Shown piece after piece: positions 8,131 through 17,496 of a stretch of 64,000 nt of DNA. The stretch comes from Brevibacterium album DSM 18261. GTDB lineage: Bacteria > Actinomycetota > Actinomycetes > Actinomycetales > Brevibacteriaceae. The stretch lies in the NCBI RefSeq assembly GCF_000426445.1, contig NZ_KE384526.1, forward strand, positions 186,001-250,000, in the 5' to 3' direction. The translations under genes were made by a program, and so were the position numbers. The first letter of the stretch is position 1. The number at the start of each line of letters is the position of its first letter. The notes beneath the pieces were generated by a model. The model was not told where the DNA came from. It made no database searches and was given only the letters and a program-made list of their open reading frames with translations.

Positions 8131-9195
8131 TCAGCGAATCGCCTCCAGCCACGCACTCCACTGTGCGAATCGCAGCCGCCTCGCCCGTTCCAGTTCGGCG
8201 GAGACGAAGTCCGCGTGCCGTGCGAGCACACCGTCCTCGGTCCCGGGTCCCCTCCACGCGCGCACCCTTCGCAGTCCGTGCAGCGCATTCGTCAGCCACA
8301 CATCGCGGCTGAGCAGATCCGTCAGAAGCGCTCGCCGCCTACGCACTTGGATCCCCCGCCGCTCCGCCTCCTCCAGCACGAGACCCACCGTCACGCCGGA
8401 GAACACGCCGAGCTCCGGGTCGGGCACACAGAGGAGGTCGTCCTCCCACCACAGCAGGTTCGCGTGCGCGGCCTCGACCACCGTCCCGTCCGCCGCGCAC
8501 AGCAGCGCATCCTGCGCATGCCATTCGACGCCCTGAGCCCGCAGCGCCCCCAGCCTCGCGATATCGGGGCCCTTGATCAGGGGACGCTCACGCGGATCGG
8601 GGGTCTCGGGCACCCACACGGAGACGCCATCGGCGCGCGCCGGTGCCGGCCGGAGGCGGAAGCGGAGGACAGGCTTTCCCTCGATGCCGTGAGACGCCGC
8701 GTCAATGCCGGGGGACGCCGAGGAGGAAGCGGCACCGGGAGCAGAAGCCGCCTGGGACTCGGGCCGCGAGGCCGGAATCGCCGAGGCCGGTGCTGCGAGC
8801 TCGATCCGCGGGAACCATTCACCGCTCACCGGGATGCCCGAACGTAGGCGCTGCCAGAACTCCTCCTGCTCCGCGAGCGCCGCCAGCAGCGCGTACGCGG
8901 CACCGACGCTCTCCGGCACAGCGGCAGGCCCTCCCTCGGCCTCGGCCCTGGCCGCCGCCTCCTCCGCGGCTGCCCGGCAGGCACGGGCGAAGCGCTCCGC
9001 GTGCCGGTCGAACGCGCGGATGCGCCCCTCGCGCACCAGCCACGAGTCCGCGACGAGCAGCGGACCAGACGCGGCCTCGGCGGCCGGCTCCTCGGCGATG
9101 AACGCACCGGTGCGCGGGTCCCAGACCCAGACGCCCGGCGCCTCGAACGCGATCTCACCCGGGGCCCGCCCGTCGAACGCAGCCCTCTCAGACAT
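8131..9195 (-). CDS. pabC: Aminodeoxychorismate lyase-like protein (aminotransferase class IV)
   Basis: This 354-residue fold-type IV PLP enzyme would release pyruvate from 4-amino-4-deoxychorismate to give p-aminobenzoate for folate. Motifs seen are the candidate PLP lysine in LIKGPDIARLG, the phosphate-cup region VVEAAHANLLWW and GVFSGVTVGLVLEEA. The first 8 nt overlap the end of pabAB, so the two are translationally coupled and supply consecutive steps. The N-terminal region (about residues 1-150) is long and Ala-rich for the family, with a low-complexity insert around residues 130-165. Class IV enzymes also include branched-chain and D-amino acid aminotransferases; the partner gene decides the call. 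Confidence 0.85.
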   Translation of the reverse strand: MSERAAFDGRAPGEIAFEAPGVWVWDPRTGAFIAEEPAAEAASGPLLVADSWLVREGRIRAFDRHAERFARACRAAAEEAAARAEAEGGPAAVPESVGAAYALLAALAEQEEFWQRLRSGIPVSGEWFPRIELAAPASAIPASRPESQAASAPGAASSSASPGIDAASHGIEGKPVLRFRLRPAPARADGVSVWVPETPDPRERPLIKGPDIARLGALRAQGVEWHAQDALLCAADGTVVEAAHANLLWWEDDLLCVPDPELGVFSGVTVGLVLEEAERRGIQVRRRRALLTDLLSRDVWLTNALHGLRRVRAWRGPGTEDGVLARHADFVSAELERARRLRFAQWSAWLEAIR

Positions 9196-11662
9196 GTCCG
9201 TCCTCCTCCAGCAGCCGCAGCAGCGGCGCGGACTTCACCATCGTCTCCGCATGCTCCTCCTCCGGGTCCGACAGCGCGACGATCGCACCGCCCACGCCGT
9301 AGCTGAGCCGATCCCCGGTCGTCCCGCCCGCGGACTGCACGAGGGTGCGGATGACCACGCTGAGCTCGACGGCCCCGCTCAGCGAGAACCAGCCGATCGC
9401 ACCGCTGTACACCCCGCGGGGCCCGCCCTCCAGCTCGTCGAGGAGCTCCATCGTCCGCACCTTCGGCGCTCCCGTCATCGACCCGGGAGGGAAGGCCGCC
9501 CGCACGCACTCGACCGGGGAGTGCTCCGGTGCCAGCTGCGCCGACACCGTGCTCACGAGCTGGTGCACCGTCGCATAGCTCTCGACCGCGAAGAGCCGCT
9601 CCACCCGCACCGAGCCGGTCACCGCCGTCCGCCCCAGGTCGTTGCGCACGAGGTCGACGATCATGAGGTTCTCGGAGCGGTCCTTCTCCGCATCCGCGAG
9701 GCCGTCCCGCAGCGCGGCGTCCTCGGCCCCGGTCCGTCCGCGCGGGCGCGTGCCCTTGATGGGCGAGGACTCCGCCCGGCCCCCTGCGTCGATGCGGAGG
9801 AAGCGCTCAGGCGAGGTGCTCAGCACCGCGAAGGCCGCGCGGTCGCCGAGGCCGGGGAAGCGCAGGTACGCGCCGAAGGGCGCGGGGTTCTGCGCCCGCA
9901 GCCGCAGATAGGCTGCCCAGGGGTCCTGGTCGGTCTCCGTCTCCAGCCGGTTCGTGAGGCAGGCCTCGTAGGTCTCGCCGGCGGCGATGAGCTCTTGGAC
10001 CTCCCGGATCCGGGAGAGGTATTCGGCGCGGGGGTGCCGAGGGCACACAGCGCGTCCAGGGGCAGGACGGCCGGGCGTCGCCGCCGGCCTTCCTCCGTCC
10101 GGCTCACCACCTGCGTCCAGCTCCGCGATCAGCGCCGCCGTCTCCGCAAGCCACCGCTCCGCGGCCTCATCGCCTCTCGCCTCGTCGCCGCTGTGCGCAC
10201 CTCTCCCCGGTCCCTCGTCTCCGTGCTCTGCGCCACCGTGCTCTTCGCCTCCCGGCTCCTCGGCCGCGAGTGCGAGCAGGTGCACGGTCTGCGTCTGCGC
10301 ATCGAGCACGAGTGCCCGGTCGAGGAATGCGAACGCGGCATCGGGAGTGTCCGCACGGTGCACCGCCCGCCCTCCGCATTCGGCCTTGAGCTCATAGCCG
10401 AGGAACCCCGCCCAGCCGAGGGCGAAGGAGCAGCCGGGCACCGCCTCGGCGACAGGGGTCTGCCCGCGCATCTCCGCGTCCAGCCAGTCGAAGAACCCCG
10501 TGCGGCGCTCTGCCTGCCCGTCAGCACTCCGCACCGTCACGGTGCCCGTTGCGACATCGGCCCAGGCCAGAGCCGCGCGCGGGCCCGTGGGCGCGCCCAT
10601 GACGGAGAAGCGGCCGCGCGGGTCGCCCGGCAGGTTCCCGTCCAGCCAGACCGCGCACTCCTGTCCCCCGTACAGCGCGTCGAAGAGCACCTCGGCAGAG
10701 GCTTCCGAGACCAGCTCCCGCGTCCGCAGGCAGCGGCGCCGAGGCCTCTCCTCCTCGGCGGAGAGCCGGGATCGGTCTGCCTCCTGGGTGAGCCTGGTGG
10801 GTTCCCCTTCCGAAATCGGGTGGGACCGCTCCCGACCCGAGGCCGGCCCGGCCTGTGCGCTCTCCGCAACAGTCCGGGGCAGTGGTGCGCAGCCGTCCTC
10901 CGCCGTCGTACCCGCGGGCGCCTGCGACTGTGCCCGCCCCCGGTTCTCCCGCCCGTGCGCACGGACGAGGCCGATGAAGTTCTCCAGCAGCCTGTCGCCC
11001 CAGGCGGTCAGGACGGACTCGGGGTGGAACTGCACGCCCCACAGCGGCAGCCGCGCATGGGCCAGACCCATGATGAGTCCGTCCTCGGTCCGGGCGGTCA
11101 CCCGCAGATCGTCCGGCAGCTCCGTCTCATCGGCGACCGTGAGGGAGTGGTAGCGCACGGCCGTGAAGGGGTTCGGCACGCCCGCGAAGACGCCCTCTCC
11201 CCCGTGGTGCACCGACGAGGTCCGGCCGTGCCGGGGCTCGGGCGCCCGGACGACCGCGGCGCCGAGCGCGTGGGCGAGAGTCTGATGGCCCAGGCACACG
11301 CCCAGCACGGGCAGATCGCCGCGGGCGAGCGCCGCTGCGAGCACCTCGGGCCCGATCCCGGTGTCCTCCGGCCGGGCGGGCGTGCCCGGGCCCGGTGAGA
11401 GGACGACGCCGTCGACGCCGTCGAGCGCCTCGGGCGTCCAGCCCGCCCAGTCATGGGCGACCACCTGGGGCCGGACGCCGGACGCCCGGGCGATCTGGTG
11501 CACGAGGTTGTATGTGAAGGAGTCATAGCTGTCGATCACGAGGATGCGCGGGGCCGCCCCCGCACGCCCCGCCTGCGGGTCCTCCGCCTGCGCCGCTGCG
11601 GTCCGCGCGTCTTCCGCCTGCGCACCCGAGGTCCGCGCCCCTGCCATCTGCACCCGTGCCAT
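9188..11662 (-). CDS. pabAB: Aminodeoxychorismate synthase, PabA-PabB fusion
   Basis: This 824-residue protein has a class I glutamine amidotransferase domain at the N-terminus (ILVIDSYDSFTYNLVHQI, nucleophile in GVCLGHQ, GVQFHPES) and a chorismate-binding domain at the C-terminus. PIKGTRPRG in the second domain, with Lys where anthranilate synthase has Ala, marks it as PabB and not TrpE. FPPGSMTGAPK and GVYSGAIGWF complete the active site. The two domains are joined by about 100 residues of low complexity. It makes aminodeoxychorismate from chorismate and glutamine for folate. The start is ATG at 11662; an ATG at 11647 is also possible. Confidence 0.93.
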   Translation of the reverse strand: MARVQMAGARTSGAQAEDARTAAAQAEDPQAGRAGAAPRILVIDSYDSFTYNLVHQIARASGVRPQVVAHDWAGWTPEALDGVDGVVLSPGPGTPARPEDTGIGPEVLAAALARGDLPVLGVCLGHQTLAHALGAAVVRAPEPRHGRTSSVHHGGEGVFAGVPNPFTAVRYHSLTVADETELPDDLRVTARTEDGLIMGLAHARLPLWGVQFHPESVLTAWGDRLLENFIGLVRAHGRENRGRAQSQAPAGTTAEDGCAPLPRTVAESAQAGPASGRERSHPISEGEPTRLTQEADRSRLSAEEERPRRRCLRTRELVSEASAEVLFDALYGGQECAVWLDGNLPGDPRGRFSVMGAPTGPRAALAWADVATGTVTVRSADGQAERRTGFFDWLDAEMRGQTPVAEAVPGCSFALGWAGFLGYELKAECGGRAVHRADTPDAAFAFLDRALVLDAQTQTVHLLALAAEEPGGEEHGGAEHGDEGPGRGAHSGDEARGDEAAERWLAETAALIAELDAGGEPDGGRPAATPGRPAPGRAVCPRHPRAEYLSRIREVQELIAAGETYEACLTNRLETETDQDPWAAYLRLRAQNPAPFGAYLRFPGLGDRAAFAVLSTSPERFLRIDAGGRAESSPIKGTRPRGRTGAEDAALRDGLADAEKDRSENLMIVDLVRNDLGRTAVTGSVRVERLFAVESYATVHQLVSTVSAQLAPEHSPVECVRAAFPPGSMTGAPKVRTMELLDELEGGPRGVYSGAIGWFSLSGAVELSVVIRTLVQSAGGTTGDRLSYGVGGAIVALSDPEEEHAETMVKSAPLLRLLEEDGHV

Positions 11663-11812
11663 GGGCTGATTCTGCCCCGCCCGGCACGGGCGGCGCCAAC
11701 ACGGCGCGAGGGCGAATGCAGTGGCACGGCATGTTCCGCGGATCTGCGTGCCGCTCGGCCCTTGCCGGCTCGGCCCAACCGGCCCAGCCGGGCCGGTCCC
11801 CGCCTCCTGCGC

Positions 11813-13414
11813 CTAGCTCCCGAAAGCCTCGCGCAGGCGGTGCTTCTGCAGCTTGCCCGAGGCGTTGCGGGGGAGCTCGGAGACGACCTCGAGCCTCGTC
11901 GGCTTCTTGAAGGAGGCGATCCGTGCGCCGACGAACTCCCGGATCTCCTCGAGTGTGGGCGGGGCCGCGGGATCGGCAGGGACGATGATCGCGAGCGGCG
12001 TCTCGACCCACGTGGGATCGGGGACGCCGATGACGCTCGCATCCGCGACCCCGGGGTGCGCGGCCACAGCCTGCTCGACCTCGACGGAGGAGATGTTCTC
12101 GCCCCCGGAGATGATGATGTCCTTCGCGCGGTCGACGACGTAGTGGAAGCCCTCCTCGTCGACGCGCACGAGGTCCCCGGAGTGGAACCAGCCTCCGGCG
12201 GCGGCCTCGGCGGTCTGCTTCGGCTTGTTCCAGTAGCCCTGCATGTAGCCGGGGCCGCGGTAGACGATCTCGCCCGTCTCCCCGGGTGCCACGTCCCGGC
12301 CCTCGGCGTCGATCACCCGGGCCGCGACCATCCCGATGGGCTTGCCGACCGAGCCCATCTTCCGGAACGAGTCCTCGCCCGTGAGCGCACAGGTCGTGGG
12401 CGACATCTCGGTCTGGCCGAACGCGGCGGAGATGACGGCATCGGGGAACGTGTCGGCCATGAGCTGGAGCGTCTCGCGGCTCGCGGGCGAGGCGCCCCAC
12501 GAGATCCCCGTGAGCGGCAGGCCGCGCTCGCGGATGCCCGGCAGGGAGCACAGCGCCTGCCACAGGGTCGGCACGAGGAAGAGCTTCGTCACCCGCTCCT
12601 CCTCGATGAGGTCCGCGAGCCGCTCGATCCGCATGAGCGCCTGCGGCGGCGCGATGACGGTCCGCGTCCCGTTGAAGAACGCAGGGTAGAGGAAGCCGAG
12701 GCCGGCGATGTGGAAGAGCGGGACCACGATCATGGCGGCCTCGTCGTCCGTCCCCGCCGGTCCCAGCCGATTCGTGTTGATCGCCTGCGCAGCGAAGTTG
12801 AGGTGGGTGAGCATCACGCCCTTGGGCGCCGAGGTCGTGCCCGAGGTGTAGACGATGAGCGCGGTCTCGGACTCGGGGACGTCGACGAAGGCGTGGGTCC
12901 TCTCCGAGGCCGCGATGGCATCGAACTGCTCGCCGAACACGATGTGCGGAACCTTCGAGGCCTCGGGGGCGTCGGCGAGGATCCCGGCGCCCATCGCGTC
13001 CGCGAAGCCCATCACCGCGCCGCTGTCGGCGACGAGGTACTCGACCTCCGCGGCGGTCGAGCGGATGTTCAGCGGGACGGCGATCCCACCGACGGAGTTG
13101 ATCGCGAGCAGCGCGGTCGCATGGGCGACGCTGTTGAGGCCGAGGACGAACACGCGGTCGCCCGCGCCCACCCCGCGCTCCTGGAGGTCCGCGGCGACGG
13201 CGCTCACCCGGGCTGCGAGCTCGCCCCAGGTGAGTACGGCGTCGGGGCCGGTGAGGGCGATGTCCTCGGCCCGGCTGTGCGCGTGCAGGCTCAGCATGTT
13301 CATCCAGTGGAGCCGGCGGCTCAGGGCGAGCTGCTCCTCGGGGGTGGGGGCGGTGAGGGTCTGAGCCGCCGCTGCCGGGCCCGGGCGTGCATCGGTCTGC
13401 GGATTCGAGGTCAT
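11813..13414 (-). CDS. AMP-forming fatty acyl-CoA ligase
   Basis: This 533-residue enzyme activates a carboxylic acid, probably a fatty acid, to its CoA ester through an acyl-AMP. The superfamily motifs are clear: the P-loop IVYTSGTTSAPKGV, YRGPGYMQGYWNKP, the GWFHSGDL motif with DRAKDIIISGGENI, and the catalytic Lys in ASGKLQKHRLRE near the C-terminus. The ATG at 13414 has AAAGGAGAG just upstream. A TetR-type palindrome lies at 13430-13443, so expression is probably relieved by an acyl-CoA or similar ligand. No regulator gene is adjacent. The chain length of the substrate cannot be read from sequence. Confidence 0.92.
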   Translation of the reverse strand: MTSNPQTDARPGPAAAAQTLTAPTPEEQLALSRRLHWMNMLSLHAHSRAEDIALTGPDAVLTWGELAARVSAVAADLQERGVGAGDRVFVLGLNSVAHATALLAINSVGGIAVPLNIRSTAAEVEYLVADSGAVMGFADAMGAGILADAPEASKVPHIVFGEQFDAIAASERTHAFVDVPESETALIVYTSGTTSAPKGVMLTHLNFAAQAINTNRLGPAGTDDEAAMIVVPLFHIAGLGFLYPAFFNGTRTVIAPPQALMRIERLADLIEEERVTKLFLVPTLWQALCSLPGIRERGLPLTGISWGASPASRETLQLMADTFPDAVISAAFGQTEMSPTTCALTGEDSFRKMGSVGKPIGMVAARVIDAEGRDVAPGETGEIVYRGPGYMQGYWNKPKQTAEAAAGGWFHSGDLVRVDEEGFHYVVDRAKDIIISGGENISSVEVEQAVAAHPGVADASVIGVPDPTWVETPLAIIVPADPAAPPTLEEIREFVGARIASFKKPTRLEVVSELPRNASGKLQKHRLREAFGS

Positions 13415-13429
13415 GTGGCCGCTCTCCTT

Positions 13430-13443
13430 TGAACGATCGTTCA
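13430..13443. promoter_or_regulatory. TetR-type operator, perfect 14-bp palindrome
   Basis: TGAACGATCGTTCA is a perfect palindrome located 16 nt before the start codon of the acyl-CoA ligase, just 5' of its ribosome binding site. The AACG-NN-CGTT core is characteristic of TetR-family operators of fatty-acid and aromatic-acid catabolic genes. No TetR gene is present nearby, so the regulator must act from elsewhere. Confidence 0.65.
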
Positions 13444-13553
13444 GCACCTGCTGTGACTCATACAGTAGAGGCTGGACGCATGCCGGACAACGCCTCCTTC
13501 GGCACGGTGCGGCCGAGCTCACTCCGGCAGCCTCACCCCGGCGCCCGACGGCC

Positions 13554-13559
13554 TAGACT
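13554..13559 (+). promoter_or_regulatory. -10 element TAGACT, leaderless start
   Basis: TAGACT ends 7 nt before the ATG at 13567 and no Shine-Dalgarno is present, so transcription should begin at or next to the start codon. This decides the start of the downstream gene over an in-frame ATG 180 nt further up. Confidence 0.6.
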
Positions 13560-13566
13560 TGTCCCG

Positions 13567-14583
13567 ATGTCCACCGCCGCCCACTCCCCCGCCGATTCCG
13601 GTCTCGCTGAGTCCGGCCTTCGTCCGCTCACGGTGCTCACCGCCGCCGAGGCGGCCTCCCGCGCCGCCGCGCATGCCGCAGCAGTCCGGGAGCGCACCGC
13701 CGCGCATCTCGAGCGCCGTGCGCGCGGGGAGAAGCACCCCGTCGAGGACTTCCTCTTCACCTACTACCCGTTCACCCCGGGGCAGATGGCCGCCTGGCAT
13801 CCCGGGGCGGGCACGGCCGTCGAAGCCCCGGGTGCCGCCGAAGGAGCGACGAGTGGTGCTGACGGAGCCGCCTTCGTCGCGGAGCTCGCCGCCCGCAAGT
13901 GGTACGCGCGGTACACGGAGAGCGGACTGCCGCTGATCGCGATGGACCGCGAGACCTGGTGCGCCGCCCGCGGCTCCGGCGCACTCTTCATCCGCGATCT
14001 GCTCGCCCGCACCCTGGGCCGCGAAGGGACGTTCGGCTGCTTCGGGCTGCACGAATGGGCGATGGTCTACCGGCAGACGGACGAGGAGCACCGGCATGCC
14101 CAGGTGCCCTTCCGGCTCAGCCGCGAGGAGACCGACGCAGTCGTCGAAGGTCACCGCATCCGCTGTTCGCACTTCGACGCCTTCCGCTTCTTCACCCCCG
14201 AGGCGAAGCCGCGCAACGAACTCTCGCCCGCGCGCGAGACGATGCGGGAGATGGAGCAGCCCGGCTGCCTGCACGGGGGCATGGACCTCTACAAATGGGC
14301 GATGAAGCTGGGCCCGGCCGTGCCGAGCGCGGTGACGCTGGCCGCATTCGACCTCGCCCGCGACATCCGCACCCTCGACATGGAGGCGAGCCCCTACGAC
14401 GTGCGCGGCTGGGGGTACGGTGCCGTCGCGATCGAGACGCCCGAGGGCAAGGCCGAGTACGTACGCCGCCAGCGCGCATTCGCCGCACGGGGCAACGACA
14501 TCCGCCGCGACCTGCTCGCGGCGCTGGAACCGGCGCTGGGGTCAGCTCTGGAACCGGCGCCGGACGGGCTGCCTGCCCGCTGA
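13567..14583 (+). CDS. Conserved actinobacterial protein, often named '3-methyladenine DNA glycosylase'
   Basis: This 338-residue soluble protein has well-conserved blocks: KHPVEDFLFTYYPFTPGQM, the aromatic and Cys-rich FGCFGLHEWAMVYR, IRCSHFDAFRFFTPEA, and an EMEQPGCLHGGMDLYKWAMKLGP block that reads like an active site. I recognise it as a family of high-GC actinobacteria that databases often label a DNA glycosylase. I see no helix-hairpin-helix or other glycosylase motif that would support this, so the function is best left open. It starts at a leaderless-type promoter and is flanked by the acyl-CoA ligase (divergent) and a lipoprotein gene. Confidence 0.75.
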   Translation: MSTAAHSPADSGLAESGLRPLTVLTAAEAASRAAAHAAAVRERTAAHLERRARGEKHPVEDFLFTYYPFTPGQMAAWHPGAGTAVEAPGAAEGATSGADGAAFVAELAARKWYARYTESGLPLIAMDRETWCAARGSGALFIRDLLARTLGREGTFGCFGLHEWAMVYRQTDEEHRHAQVPFRLSREETDAVVEGHRIRCSHFDAFRFFTPEAKPRNELSPARETMREMEQPGCLHGGMDLYKWAMKLGPAVPSAVTLAAFDLARDIRTLDMEASPYDVRGWGYGAVAIETPEGKAEYVRRQRAFAARGNDIRRDLLAALEPALGSALEPAPDGLPAR

Positions 14584-14762
14584 CTCCGACCACGGCCGGC
14601 TGAGGCACGGCTCGCTGACCCGCCTCCGGCAGACGCACCGGCAGATCGCCGAGACACGGCTGGTCGCCTCACCTCCGGCGGTGCCTGTCAGCTTCCGGCA
14701 TGTGTGCGCCGTTCAGGCCGAACGTGTAGCCTCTGGGCCCCCTAGCATTCAGGAGTCCATAT

Positions 14763-15551
14763 ATGCGGACCGCACCCGCCCTCATCGCCCTCTCAGCAGC
14801 CTGCGCCCTCGCGCTCGCCGGCTGCGGCTCAGGAGGCGGAGACAGCTCGGGGCAGGACCCCGAGGCCCAGGCGGAGCAGAGCGCGCCGGCAGGTCAGGGC
14901 GGCCAGGAGGGCGCTCCCGCCGCGCCCGAGGCCGATGTCGCAGATGTGCCCGAGGTCGTCGCTGTCGTCAACGGCGAGGAGATCTCCCGGGACGAGTTCG
15001 TCTCGAACTACGAAGGTCAGCTCCAGCAGTCGGCGATGCAGAGCCAGCAGACGGGCGAGGAGGTCGACCAGACGGCCCTCAAACAGCAGGTGGCGCAGAT
15101 GCTCGTCGACAACCGCCTGCTCACGCAGGCCGCGGACGACGCCGGGATCGAGGCGAGCGAGGAGGACATCGACGCCACGCTCTCCGACATCGCCGCGCAG
15201 AACGGCATGGGCTCCGCCGAGGAGGTCGTCACCGCGCTCGGCGAACAGGGCCTCAGCGAGGAGCAGATCCGCGAGGACGCCGCCTCCCAGTACCGGGTGA
15301 ACACCTTCATCAGCGAGGAGGCCGATATCGAGGCGCCCTCCGAGGAGGAGCTGCGCGAGCAGTACGACGGCTATGCGGCGCAGATGGAGCAGGCAGGCGG
15401 TCAGGGCGGCCAGCAGCCGGCGGAGGTCCCGCCCTTCGAGGAGATCCGCGATCAGCTCGCCGAGCAGATGGTCAGCCAGCAGCAGAATGCCGCCGCCCAG
15501 GAGATCGTCGCCGGCCTCGGCGAGGACGCGGACGTCACGATCAACCTCTGA
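14763..15551 (+). CDS. SurA-N-like lipoprotein, candidate extracytoplasmic chaperone
   Basis: This 262-residue protein has a lipoprotein signal peptide ending in the lipobox LALAGC (Cys about residue 21), an acidic Gln/Glu/Ala-rich linker and a SurA N-terminal-type helical domain starting at VVAVVNGEEISRDEF. No parvulin prolyl-isomerase domain follows; the protein ends after a further helical segment. It is likely anchored on the outside of the membrane and acts as a holdase-type chaperone. The ATG at 14763 has AGGAG at 14751-14755, and TAGCCT (14727-14732) is a possible -10. Its 3' end overlaps the convergent flavoprotein gene by 11 nt. Confidence 0.85.
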   Translation: MRTAPALIALSAACALALAGCGSGGGDSSGQDPEAQAEQSAPAGQGGQEGAPAAPEADVADVPEVVAVVNGEEISRDEFVSNYEGQLQQSAMQSQQTGEEVDQTALKQQVAQMLVDNRLLTQAADDAGIEASEEDIDATLSDIAAQNGMGSAEEVVTALGEQGLSEEQIREDAASQYRVNTFISEEADIEAPSEEELREQYDGYAAQMEQAGGQGGQQPAEVPPFEEIRDQLAEQMVSQQQNAAAQEIVAGLGEDADVTINL

Positions 15552-17496
15552 GGCGGCAGGCCTTCGCTCGCACCTCGCTCAGCGCCGTGCGCAGGGTGCC
15601 CACCAGTTTCGCGTTGTCCCGGAACACGCGGGCGCCGATGCCGGGACGGGAGAAGGCCTCGGCGGTCGAGCCGGCCACGGACGGCCCCACGAGCAGGAGC
15701 GCATCGTGCACGCTCCCGTCCGGCCGCACGGCCCGGCCCGCCTCGTCCGCGACGAGCTTGGCGGCACCTCCGCCGCCTTCCTCGAGCAGCAGATGGCCGG
15801 AGCGCAGCAGGCCGCGCAGCAGTGCGTCCTCGGCCCGCGCGGCAGCCACGGGCGCGAGGCGCGCGTCCATCAGCCACCGCGCCCGCACCTCGTCGGGATG
15901 GGCCCGGCTGGTCGCCGCGAAGGCCGCAGACCCTTTGCCTCCCCCGTCCACCCGCACGCGCGCATCGGCGCCGAGGAAGCGCACGATGCCCGCCCGGTGC
16001 AGTGCGAGCAGGTTCTCCAGGCGCTCCGGCGGCGGGCCGGAGGCGATGTAGGAGAAGAGCCCGTGGAACCGCCCGTCGACATTGCGGATCCGGTCCTCGG
16101 GCGCGAACACGCCGGCGCTCACGAGCTCGCGCGTCACGTAGTACGCGGAGACGAGCGCGAAGAACACCGCCGAGTCCTGGGAGTACCGCGCATCCGCGGC
16201 CCGGTCGATCTCCCCGCGGACGTGTCCGGCGGCCTCGGCCTCGAACTCCTCCTGCGAGGCGAACTCCCGGCCGGCGAAGGGCCGGTCCAGCCATGTGAGG
16301 TCGAAGCGGTCGACGGGATCCGGCACGGTGCGCTCCGCGAAGCGGATCCACTCACCGTGCAGGCGGCGGGCCTCCTCGGTCCTGCCTGCGATGAAGGCCC
16401 GGTGCCAGGCGGCGAACCGCTGCTCGAAGTCCGCGGCCGAGGCGGTGGTCCTGCCCTCGTACCGCGTCGCGAGCTCCGCGTAGTGGGCGTGCGCGAGCTC
16501 GGCCTCCAGCAGCGGGAACAGCGTCCTCTCGCAGTCGACGAAGCCCTCCGGTCCGCGCAGCGCCCGCAGCGTCTCCGCCGTCAGCCAGCGGGTGGGACCG
16601 ATGCGCAGGCCCTCGGGCCGGTGACCCAGCTTGGACTTGTACGGCACACCGCGCCGCGAGCCCGCCCACAGCAGCGGCTCGCGTCCGGAGGGGCGATACA
16701 CGACGGTCCCCGGGCCCTCGCCGTCCGGGGCGGGCACCCGCTCGAACCTCCCGCCGCGGTCGGCCGTCACCATCATCATGGCGTCGATGAAGGCCAGGCC
16801 CATCCCCCGCACCAGCACATCCTCGCCGGCGGGCAGCACCGAGAGGTCCACATCGGCGGTGTAGCCGGGTGCGACGTAGCCGAGCCCGTGCGCCGCCGCC
16901 TGCTCCCGCAGAGTCGCGGTCTCGGCGTCATCGGCGACCTCGAGGAAGCCCTGCGCGAGGACGAGCCCGTCCGCGAGGACGCTGTGGTAGACGGGCTCGC
17001 CTGCAGGCCCGCGCTCCTCGTAGGACACGATGTGCTGGTCGCCGAAGGGCTCGGCGGCGAGCGCGCGCCCGCGCACCGTCTCCAGCGCGAAGCCGGCCGG
17101 CAGCGCCTCGGTCGCCCGCGCGTACGCCCAGGCCAGGTACTCCGCCTGCACACGCCGAGGCGCGAAATCGCTCCCGCGCAGCCCTCCCGCAGGCACCCCC
17201 AGGTGGGAGAGGTCCCGCTCCGCCGCCCAGTCCGCGAGGCTGGGTCCGGTGAGCGCGGGGAACGGCGCGTCCGCATCCGGGAAGATCGTCACGTCCTCGG
17301 CCAGCGAGTTCATCCAGAGGGTCGGCGACTGGGCGTGCCGCCAGATCCTCCCGCCGCCGGGAGGGAAGGGATCGACGACGATGATCTCGACGTGCGCAGG
17401 GAAGGCGGCCCTGTCCTCCCGGGCCGCCGCGGCGAGCGCGAGGAGCAGACCCGTCGTCTTGGGTCCGCCGCCCACGAACACGAGGCGGGACGTCAC
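15541..17496 (-). CDS. FAD/NAD(P)-binding protein (NAD_binding_9 type), last gene of the importer-monooxygenase operon
   Basis: This 651-residue flavoprotein begins MTSRLVFVGGGPKTTGLLLA, a Rossmann dinucleotide-binding loop, followed by PPGGGRIWRHAQSPTLWMN and a DLSVLPAGEDVLVRGMGLAF block. This is the pattern of the large FAD-NAD(P)-binding proteins of COG4529. The GTG start at 17496 overlaps the preceding stop (GTGA). Members of this family have few assigned functions; some are predicted to hydroxylate or reduce. Coupled to two flavin-dependent monooxygenase genes, it may supply reduced flavin or perform a further oxidation of the imported compound. This role is inferred from the operon alone. 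Confidence 0.85.
   Translation of the reverse strand: MTSRLVFVGGGPKTTGLLLALAAAAREDRAAFPAHVEIIVVDPFPPGGGRIWRHAQSPTLWMNSLAEDVTIFPDADAPFPALTGPSLADWAAERDLSHLGVPAGGLRGSDFAPRRVQAEYLAWAYARATEALPAGFALETVRGRALAAEPFGDQHIVSYEERGPAGEPVYHSVLADGLVLAQGFLEVADDAETATLREQAAAHGLGYVAPGYTADVDLSVLPAGEDVLVRGMGLAFIDAMMMVTADRGGRFERVPAPDGEGPGTVVYRPSGREPLLWAGSRRGVPYKSKLGHRPEGLRIGPTRWLTAETLRALRGPEGFVDCERTLFPLLEAELAHAHYAELATRYEGRTTASAADFEQRFAAWHRAFIAGRTEEARRLHGEWIRFAERTVPDPVDRFDLTWLDRPFAGREFASQEEFEAEAAGHVRGEIDRAADARYSQDSAVFFALVSAYYVTRELVSAGVFAPEDRIRNVDGRFHGLFSYIASGPPPERLENLLALHRAGIVRFLGADARVRVDGGGKGSAAFAATSRAHPDEVRARWLMDARLAPVAAARAEDALLRGLLRSGHLLLEEGGGGAAKLVADEAGRAVRPDGSVHDALLLVGPSVAGSTAEAFSRPGIGARVFRDNAKLVGTLRTALSEVRAKACRLRG

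Noticed and set aside
8705-11398. Very long open frame on the plus strand opposite pabC and pabAB
   Set aside because: It is the antisense shadow of two well-supported genes, with Arg/Pro/Gly-rich composition and no domain. High GC leaves such frames open by chance.
11453-13432. Long plus-strand frame opposite the acyl-CoA ligase
   Set aside because: Antisense shadow with repetitive Arg/Asp/His composition; the ligase on the other strand has all motifs.
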